Below the pieces are notes generated by a model. That model was not told the DNA's origin. It worked only from the letters and a program-made list of their open reading frames with translations, and did no database searches. The position numbers and the translations under genes are program-made. From Oscillospiraceae bacterium (GTDB lineage: Bacteria; Bacillota; Clostridia; Oscillospirales; Ruminococcaceae), in assembly GCA_017483465.1 (NCBI GenBank), contig JAFUWN010000049.1:1-57206 (forward strand): 57,206 bases of DNA. The letters are read 5' to 3'. Shown here in pieces: positions 51,516 to 57,206 of this stretch (position 1 is its first letter; every line of letters starts with the position of its first letter).

Positions 51516-52661
51516 ATGTATCGGGTTCTGAAAAACTGTGTGACTTTGCTGATTCTGCCTGTACTGCTGATAGTTTCCGTTCCGGAACTGCCTGTTCATG
51601 CAGAGATTTCCGTATCTGCCAAGGCCTGTATTTTAATAGAAGCCTCGACCGGACGGGTTCTGTTTGAGAAAAATGCTCAGGAAAAACTGCCTATGGCCAG
51701 TACCACTAAAATTATGACTACGCTCCTGACAATCGAGAGCGGTGATCTGGATACGGAATTTATGGTGAATAACCAGGCAATTCATGTGGAAGGCTCTTCT
51801 ATGGGCTTGCAGGAAAATGATATTGTTACCAAAAGGGCGTTATGCTATGGTATGCTTCTGCCATCCGGAAATGACGCCGCCAATGCTTCGGCAGTCGCAG
51901 TCGCCGGAAGTATTCCGGCTTTTGCCAGGCTCATGAACCAGAGAGCCGAAAAAATCGGCATGACAAGAACCTGTTTCGTCACCCCCTCCGGACTCGAAGG
52001 CACAGGCCACGGAGCTTCGGCTTCTGATATGGCTCTGCTGACACGGGAAGCCTTGCAGAATCAGATTTTCAGAGAAATCTGCTCGCAGGCTTCGGCGGTT
52101 GTGAAATTCGGCAATCCGCCCTATGAACGGAGATTATATAATTCCAATAAGCTCCTGGGCATGTATGACGGTGTGATCGGTGTCAAGACAGGTTTCACGG
52201 ATGAAGCCGGCCGATGTCTGGTTTCGGCCTGTGAGCGTGACGGCGTGACTCTGATCTGTGTGACACTGAATGACCGGGATGACTGGAATGATCATATGCA
52301 GTTATATGATTACGGCTTTTCACAGATCAGCCCGGTGACTCTGGAAATTCCTGAAATTACTCAGAATCTTGCCGGCAGTACACAGGAAAAAATCAGACTC
52401 CGGATAGAACAGCCTGTTGTCATCGGAACGGTGAATCAGGATGTTTCGGAAATCAGCTATAAAATATTATTGTCTCCCTTTGCCTGTGCTCCTGTCAGAG
52501 ACGGCGAGGAACTCGGCAGACTGGAGTATTATTTCAGAGATCAGAAAATCTGCTCCTGCCCGTTACTGGCTGACGGTTCGGCAGAAGCAAAAATCAGCCC
52601 TGAAAAAAGCAAATTTATGCAGTTTCTTGATACGCTCAGAAAGATTATCAGAAATGCATAA
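51516..52661 (+). CDS. D-alanyl-D-alanine carboxypeptidase (DacF/PBP5-type)
   Basis: 381 residues from ATG 51516 (GGAGGT 7 nt upstream). Signal peptide (MYRVLKNCVTLLILPVLLIV ... VHA), active-site SXXK in PMASTTKIMT, SGN in LPSGNDAAN, and KTG in VIGVKTGFTDEAGRC, followed by the C-terminal PBP5_C-like beta domain (TLEIPEITQNLAG onward) and a short basic tail. Trims pentapeptides of peptidoglycan at the cell surface. Confidence 0.92.
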   Translation: MYRVLKNCVTLLILPVLLIVSVPELPVHAEISVSAKACILIEASTGRVLFEKNAQEKLPMASTTKIMTTLLTIESGDLDTEFMVNNQAIHVEGSSMGLQENDIVTKRALCYGMLLPSGNDAANASAVAVAGSIPAFARLMNQRAEKIGMTRTCFVTPSGLEGTGHGASASDMALLTREALQNQIFREICSQASAVVKFGNPPYERRLYNSNKLLGMYDGVIGVKTGFTDEAGRCLVSACERDGVTLICVTLNDRDDWNDHMQLYDYGFSQISPVTLEIPEITQNLAGSTQEKIRLRIEQPVVIGTVNQDVSEISYKILLSPFACAPVRDGEELGRLEYYFRDQKICSCPLLADGSAEAKISPEKSKFMQFLDTLRKIIRNA

Positions 52662-52700
52662 GAGATAAAAATATAAAATAACAAGAAAGTGAGAATCAAA

Positions 52701-53429
52701 ATGGCAGAAATCAGAATACAGAAATATCTTGCCGAGGCCGGTTACTGCTCCCGCCGCAGAGCAGAAATGCTGATCGAATCCGGTCATGTCCGGAAAAACG
52801 GCAGACCTGTCAGACTGGGCGACAAGGCCTCTTATAAAGATATCATCACCGTGGACGGCGAAAAAGTCGTCATGCCCAGAAAAAAGAATTTCCGGTATAT
52901 CATGCTGAATAAGCCCCGAGGCTATGTGACTACCGTTTCCGACGAACTCGACAGACGCTGTGTCATGGATTTGCTGGAAGATGTCGAAGAACGTGTCTAT
53001 CCGGTCGGCCGTCTTGACCGGAATTCCGAGGGTCTGTTATTACTTACCAATGACGGAAAATTCGCAAATGATATTATGCACCCGAGCAGACATATTTCCA
53101 AAACCTACCGGGTAACGGTCAGACCCTCGGTCACAGAAGAACAGCTCGCTCAGATAGCCGCCGGAATCGTCCTTGACGGAAAGAAAACCCTCCCGGCAAA
53201 TGTTGTCGTTCTGCATAACGAGCCGAACAGAGTCGTATTGCAGATTACGATCAAAGAAGGCAGAAATCGTCAGATTCGCCGGATGTGTGAGGCGGTCGGC
53301 CTTGAGGTCGCAAGACTCAGAAGAACTTCTGTCGGCCCTGTCCGGCTCGGAATGCTCAAGCCGGGTGCCTGGCGTGACCTGACACCGGACGAATTAAGAG
53401 CCATCCGCAATGCCATCGGAAAGGAATAA
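52701..53429 (+). CDS. rluB: Ribosomal pseudouridine synthase RluB/RsuA family
   Basis: 242 residues from ATG 52701. An N-terminal S4 domain (EIRIQKYLAEAGYCSRRRAE, LIESGHVRKNGRPVRLGD), NKPRGYVTT, the catalytic Asp in YPVGRLDRNSEGLLLLTNDG, then KTYRVTVRP and EGRNRQIRRMCEAVGLEV. Modifies 23S rRNA. Follows the carboxypeptidase by about 40 bp and precedes the GNAT-like gene by 3 bp. Confidence 0.92.
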   Translation: MAEIRIQKYLAEAGYCSRRRAEMLIESGHVRKNGRPVRLGDKASYKDIITVDGEKVVMPRKKNFRYIMLNKPRGYVTTVSDELDRRCVMDLLEDVEERVYPVGRLDRNSEGLLLLTNDGKFANDIMHPSRHISKTYRVTVRPSVTEEQLAQIAAGIVLDGKKTLPANVVVLHNEPNRVVLQITIKEGRNRQIRRMCEAVGLEVARLRRTSVGPVRLGMLKPGAWRDLTPDELRAIRNAIGKE

Positions 53430-53432
53430 CTT

Positions 53433-53831
53433 ATGCTCAGAATACTGGAACAGAAAAATTTTACTGCCTATCAGAATCAGATTCAGAATCTGAATCTTCC
53501 GGAACCGGCAGAGCTTCATCTTTCAGAAGCTCTGGATGATGAAAATGCCGTCAAAGGCTGGATTCTCTATGCCTACCAGCCGGAACGGATCGTGATCTAT
53601 AGCCTTGATGACGGAAATGACTGGAATTATTGTGACGGTCTTGTCAGATCGGTGCTGTTTAAAGCCCAGCTTCGGGGAATCGAAAAAGCGGTCTTTGAAA
53701 TTGCAGATCAGACCGTATTCGCAAGGCTGAAAACATTAGGATTTGTCAAAAATGACAATAAAATACTGGAAAATATTTCAGAAGTTATGGAAAACTGCAA
53801 AAAATGTAAAGAAAATCCCGCAAACACTTGA
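53433..53831 (+). CDS. GNAT-like small protein
   Basis: 132 residues. The second half (YCDGLVRSVLFKAQLRGIEK, FARLKTLGFVKND) resembles the acetyl-CoA-binding half of GNAT proteins, but the first half is short. AAAGGAA precedes the ATG. The Cys-Lys-rich tail ENCKKCKENP is unusual. Likely co-transcribed with the pseudouridine synthase gene. Confidence 0.6.
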   Translation: MLRILEQKNFTAYQNQIQNLNLPEPAELHLSEALDDENAVKGWILYAYQPERIVIYSLDDGNDWNYCDGLVRSVLFKAQLRGIEKAVFEIADQTVFARLKTLGFVKNDNKILENISEVMENCKKCKENPANT

Positions 53832-53893
53832 AAAAAATCAGAAAAAATAGTATCATGAATATATATGATATTTTTATGTCAGGAAGGAAGATC

Positions 53894-55240
53894 ATGCAAA
53901 TGGAAAAAAATCTGAACAGTCCCGCAAGACAACTGCTGACAGCTCTGTTTGATGACGGTGCTTATCAGGAAATCGGCTCTTATCTGAAAGAGAAAAACGC
54001 TCCCGCAGGTGTCGTTACTGCTTACGGCTATGTCAACGGAAATCCGGTCTATGCGTTCGCACAGGATAAAAGCATTGAAAACGGTGCGGTCGGTATGGCT
54101 CATGCCGAAAAAATCAGCAAGCTCTACGGACTTGCCGCAAAAACAGGTGCTCCCGTTGTCGGAATCTATGATTCCAACGGTGCATTTATGGACGGCAGTG
54201 CCGCTTCTCTGAATGCTTACAGTGTGATGATGGAGCAGACTGCCGCTGTTTCCGGTGTTGTACCGCAGATTTCAATTATCGCCGGTGTGTGTGCCGGAAG
54301 TGCCGCTGTAATGGCTTGTGCTGCCGATTTTGTCATCATGTCTCAGGAAGCAGAACTGTTTTTTACTCCCAATATCGAACAAAGCAGTGCGGATGTCTGT
54401 GCCGCCAACGGTATTTCTGCACTGACCGCAGATTCTCCGGAAGCCGCTGTCGCTCAGGCAAGAAAGCTGATCAACATTCTGCCTGTGAATAATATGGCCT
54501 GCACACCCTGCATGGAATACGACATGCCGTCTGTCGCAGCAGGAACAGATTTCGCTTCTTATGTCGAAAGTATTGCCGACGGTGAAAGCCTTCTGGAAGT
54601 TTACGGAGAGTATGCCGGTGCTGCTTATACTGCGTTTGCGACTGTGACAGGCTCGACAGTCGGAATTGTAGGAACCAATAAGGAAATAAAGCTGACCGCA
54701 GATGACTGCAACAAGATCGCAAGATTTGTCAGAACCTGCGATGCGTTCTCGGTTCCTGTGATTACGCTGATTGATACACTCGGCTTTGAAGGTTCTCAGG
54801 CTTCTGAAACGGCCGGTTCTGTCCGTGCTCTGACCCGTCTGGCCGGCAGTTATGCTGAGGCAACAACTCCGAAAATTTCCGTAGTCACCGGAAATGCTGT
54901 CGGTGCTGTGTTTGTCGCACTCGCCGGAAAAGGCTGTAATGCTGATTTTTCCTATGCGTTTGAAAATGCCTGCATTGCTCCGCTTCTGCCGGAAGCCGCT
55001 GTGGAATTTCTCTGGCATGACAAGCTGAAAGACTGTGACAATCTTCAGGAAAAGCGTCAGGAACTCGTGAAAGAATATGCCGATACTGTTGCTTCTGCCG
55101 AAGCCGCCGCTCAGATCGGTACGGTAGATGAGATCATCACACCCGCCGAACTGAGAAACGCAGTCAGCAAGGCTCTGTCCATGCTGGAAGGCAAGCGTGT
55201 GACAAATCTGCCGAAGAAACATAATAACTTCCCGTTCTGA
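53894..55240 (+). CDS. MmdA/PccB-like carboxyltransferase subunit with altered active-site glycines
   Basis: 448 residues from ATG 53894 (AGGAAGGAAG upstream; the frame upstream of it is promoter-like). A crotonase-fold biotin-dependent carboxyltransferase in two halves: GVVTAYGYVNGNPVYAFAQD, AKTGAPVVGIYDSNG, VPQISIIAGVCAGSAAV, then ARFVRTCDAFSVPVITLIDT and YAEATTPKISVVTGNAVGAV. Shorter than typical MmdA/12S subunits (about 510). Where canonical relatives have GGAR and CAGGA in the first half and GGAY in the second, this protein has NGAF, CAGSA and GAVF. It is followed by a BCCP and an OadA-like subunit. Confidence 0.82.
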   Translation: MQMEKNLNSPARQLLTALFDDGAYQEIGSYLKEKNAPAGVVTAYGYVNGNPVYAFAQDKSIENGAVGMAHAEKISKLYGLAAKTGAPVVGIYDSNGAFMDGSAASLNAYSVMMEQTAAVSGVVPQISIIAGVCAGSAAVMACAADFVIMSQEAELFFTPNIEQSSADVCAANGISALTADSPEAAVAQARKLINILPVNNMACTPCMEYDMPSVAAGTDFASYVESIADGESLLEVYGEYAGAAYTAFATVTGSTVGIVGTNKEIKLTADDCNKIARFVRTCDAFSVPVITLIDTLGFEGSQASETAGSVRALTRLAGSYAEATTPKISVVTGNAVGAVFVALAGKGCNADFSYAFENACIAPLLPEAAVEFLWHDKLKDCDNLQEKRQELVKEYADTVASAEAAAQIGTVDEIITPAELRNAVSKALSMLEGKRVTNLPKKHNNFPF

Positions 55241-55297
55241 CGGGAAGCAGAAATAAATCCTGATAAAATTATAGAATTATAGATTGGTGGTAAATTT

Positions 55298-55672
55298 ATG
55301 AAAAAATTCAATGTGATTGTAAACGGAAAATCTTATGATGTTGCTGTGGAAGAACTCGGCGAGGGTGCTGCTCCTGCTGCTGTTCCGGCTGCTCCTGCCG
55401 CTCCTGCTGCTGCCCCGGCTGCTGCTCCTGCTGCTCCGGCCGCTCCTGCCGTGGGTGCCGGTGAGAAAGTAACGGCTCCTATGCCCGGTACGATTCTGGA
55501 TGTGAAAGTTTCTCAGGGTGCAAGCGTTTCCAAGGGTGATGTCATCATGGTGCTGGAAGCTATGAAGATGGAAAATGATATTGTCGCTCCCTGTGACGGT
55601 TCTGTGACCAGTATTGTTGTCAAGAAAGGCGACAGCGTACAGAGCGGTGATACTCTCGCAACTGTGGGCTGA
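55298..55672 (+). CDS. Biotin carboxyl carrier protein
   Basis: 124 residues: a short N-terminal strand region (MKKFNVIVNGKSYDVAVEEL), a long flexible Ala-Pro linker (about 26-58) and a biotinyl domain with the biotin-lysine motif VLEAMKMEND and the DGSVTSIVVKKGDSVQSGD lobe. It carries carboxybiotin between the MmdA-like and OadA-like subunits on either side, like the 1.3S subunit of transcarboxylase or the gamma/delta parts of Na+-pumping decarboxylases. Confidence 0.93.
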   Translation: MKKFNVIVNGKSYDVAVEELGEGAAPAAVPAAPAAPAAAPAAAPAAPAAPAVGAGEKVTAPMPGTILDVKVSQGASVSKGDVIMVLEAMKMENDIVAPCDGSVTSIVVKKGDSVQSGDTLATVG

Positions 55673-55709
55673 GAAAGCAAATTCTATCTGGAAAGGATTT
55701 TAGAGAATC

Positions 55710-57125
55710 ATGGCTAAAAAAATAAGAGTTACCGAAACTGTTCTCCGTGATGCCCATCAGTCTTTGCTGGCAACACGTATGAGAATTGAAGATATGCTCC
55801 CGATTCTGCCGAAACTGAATCAGGTTGGTTTCAATTCGCTGGAATGCTGGGGAGGTGCAACGTTTGATTCCTGTCTGCGTTTCCTGGGGGAAGACCCGTG
55901 GGAAAGACTCAGAACACTCCGCCGTGAAATGCCTGACGCAAGACTGCAAATGCTGTTCCGTGGACAGAATATGCTCGGCTATCGGCATTATGCAGATGAC
56001 GTGCTGGAAGAATTTGTTCAGAAATCTGTGGAAAACGGGATTGATGTCATCAGAATTTTTGACGCTCTGAATGATATCAGAAATTTGCAGACAGCAATCA
56101 ATTCTGCCAAAAAAGCTTCCCGTGACGGCAAAAAGCCGGAAGTACAGGTGGCTGTTTCCTACACGACAGGCGATGTGTTCACAACAGAATATTATGTCGA
56201 ATATGCCAAGAAAATTCAGGAAGCCGGTGCGGATTCGATCTGTATCAAAGATATGGCCGCCCTGCTGACACCTTATAAGACAGAAGAACTCGTCAAGGCT
56301 CTGAAAGCCAGTGTCGATCTTCCGATTGATCTGCATACGCATTATACTTCCGGTCTGGCTTCCATGTGTCTGCTCAAAGGCATTGAAGCCGGGGCAGATA
56401 TTATTGATACGGCAATGTCTCCGCTGGCTCTGGGAACGTCTCATGCTCCGACAGAATCTATGGTCGCCGCTTTGCAGGGTACGGAATACGATACCGGTCT
56501 TGATCTGCCGCTTCTGATGGAAATCCGTGAATATTTCATGGGTCTGCGTAAGAAATATCTTGACGAAGGTCTGATTGACCAGAAAATGCTTGCGACTGAC
56601 GCAGGTGCTCTGATTTATCAGGTGCCGGGCGGTATGCTCTCGAATCTGCTGTCTCAGCTCAAACAGGCAGGCAAGGAAGAACTGCTGAATGAAGTGCTTC
56701 TCGAAGTGCCGAGAGTCCGCAAAGACGCAGGCTATCCGCCGTTAGTAACGCCTTCTTCCCAGATCGTCGGTACACAGGCAGTGTTCAATGTCCTGATGGG
56801 CGAGAGATACAAGACGGTTACCAAAGAATTCAAGGGTGTTGTCCGTGGGGAATACGGTCAGACTCCTGTGCCGGTAGACCCGGAATTCAGAAAGAAAATT
56901 ATCGGTGACGCTGAACCGATCGACTGCCGTCCGGCTGATCTGCTTGCTCCCGAACTTGAGAAGCTCCGCAAAGAATGTGCCGATTGGGCAGAGTCCGAAG
57001 AAGATGTGCTCAGTTATGCTCAGTTCGGACAGGTGGCTGTCAAGTTCTTTGAAAAACGCCGCAATCAGAAATTAGGCCTTGACAGCAAACACGGCGATAC
57101 GGAAAAACAGATTCATCCGGTATAA
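55710..57125 (+). CDS. OadA-type carboxyltransferase subunit without a biotin domain
   Basis: 471 residues. VTETVLRDAHQSLLATRMR (with the metal Asp14 and neighbouring His16), GFNSLECWGGATFDSCLRFL, MLFRGQNMLGYRHYADDV, IRIFDALNDIRN, ICIKDMAALLTPY, DLHTHYTSG and TGMSPLALGTS-like MSPLALGTSHAPTES are typical of the oxaloacetate decarboxylase alpha / pyruvate carboxylase B / transcarboxylase 5S family. It stops before the usual fused biotinyl domain, which is encoded separately upstream. AAAGGATT precedes the ATG. Whether a membrane beta subunit follows lies beyond the window. Confidence 0.9.
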   Translation: MAKKIRVTETVLRDAHQSLLATRMRIEDMLPILPKLNQVGFNSLECWGGATFDSCLRFLGEDPWERLRTLRREMPDARLQMLFRGQNMLGYRHYADDVLEEFVQKSVENGIDVIRIFDALNDIRNLQTAINSAKKASRDGKKPEVQVAVSYTTGDVFTTEYYVEYAKKIQEAGADSICIKDMAALLTPYKTEELVKALKASVDLPIDLHTHYTSGLASMCLLKGIEAGADIIDTAMSPLALGTSHAPTESMVAALQGTEYDTGLDLPLLMEIREYFMGLRKKYLDEGLIDQKMLATDAGALIYQVPGGMLSNLLSQLKQAGKEELLNEVLLEVPRVRKDAGYPPLVTPSSQIVGTQAVFNVLMGERYKTVTKEFKGVVRGEYGQTPVPVDPEFRKKIIGDAEPIDCRPADLLAPELEKLRKECADWAESEEDVLSYAQFGQVAVKFFEKRRNQKLGLDSKHGDTEKQIHPV

Positions 57126-57149
57126 GCAGGATATCAATTAAATCTATTT

Positions 57150-57198
57150 ATGCATTGCCCTGTGATCAGCATGGGGCAATTGCTATTCTGTTTTTATA
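57150..57198 (+). terminator. Possible terminator after the OadA-like gene
   Basis: Stem ATTGCCC / GGGGCAAT around 57153-57181, then CTATTCTGTTTTTATAA. If real it would end the carboxyltransferase operon here and leave no downstream subunit in it. Confidence 0.5.
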
Positions 57199-57206
57199 AT
57201 TTATTA

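Noticed and set aside
54272-55222. 316-codon minus-strand ORF
   Set aside because: Antisense shadow of the MmdA-like gene, Cys/Ser/Arg-rich with no domain.
55620-56444. 274-codon minus-strand ORF
   Set aside because: Antisense shadow of the OadA-like gene.
1-57206. CRISPR array
   Set aside because: No run of regularly spaced identical repeats was seen; in type I-C loci the array follows cas2, which would lie left of the window.

Overview
The window looks like a chromosomal segment of a cellulosome-forming Ruminococcus-type bacterium (Firmicutes, Clostridia, Oscillospiraceae). The basis is two proteins with type I dockerins, a GH43 arabinoxylan enzyme, sporulation-lineage genes (a SigK-like sigma factor and a GerW/YtfJ protein), strong AGGAGG-type ribosome binding sites, and many promoters of the TTGACA-17-TATAAT type. 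The species cannot be fixed from sequence alone.

Layout. (1) 1-4171: the leftward start of a type I-C CRISPR-Cas operon, cas3-cas5c-cas8c (cas8c runs off the left edge); no CRISPR array is inside the window. (2) 4245-5590: divergent from cas3, two tandem copies of a large (about 520-560 nt) structured non-coding RNA, each with a perfect consensus promoter and a terminator. The second copy carries a decayed duplicate of the cas3 5' end. Several helices show compensatory base changes between the copies. This is the strongest candidate for something undescribed. (3) 5650-17230: an accretion of two related mobile elements, each ending in tnpW plus a TnpX-like large serine recombinase and each holding RHH (MobC-like) proteins and an oriT-like conserved block but no relaxase. 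Element 1 has a RepA-like AAA ATPase; element 2 has a broken DUF927 ATPase gene. Between the recombinases lie a Panacea-type toxin-antitoxin pair with palindromic operators and a DUF6076-like gene. (4) 17233-18520: two genes that have both lost their 5' ends and meet head to head at one breakpoint, one of them a BspA-like leucine-rich dockerin protein. (5) 18639-23318: a divergent polysaccharide locus, a CE1-type esterase (broken away from its CBM) and a large GH43-CBM6-CBM22-dockerin-SGNH enzyme, driven from a symmetric divergent promoter inside a long inverted repeat. (6) 23724-28665: small uncharacterised genes around mtnN and sigK, including one frameshifted gene.

(7) 28728-57206: mostly core genome. 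It contains a MarR-controlled heterodimeric ABC exporter; an ACT protein with homoserine dehydrogenase; bioY; two cytoplasmic BspA-like LRR genes; TetR with a HAD phosphatase; an HD protein with a CmpB-like membrane protein; a RelQ-type (p)ppGpp synthetase; glyA; rarA; a PLP Cys/Met enzyme; sseB-like; rpmB; an operon of M50 protease, scpA, scpB, DUF2953, gerW, D-Ala-D-Ala carboxypeptidase, pseudouridine synthase and a GNAT-like gene; and finally a biotin-dependent carboxyltransferase cluster (MmdA-like, BCCP, OadA-like) at the right edge.

Many gene starts were moved inward from the longest ORF, because the upstream extension consisted of a ribosome binding site read as codons; these choices are noted gene by gene. 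All family assignments are from motif recognition without database searches.
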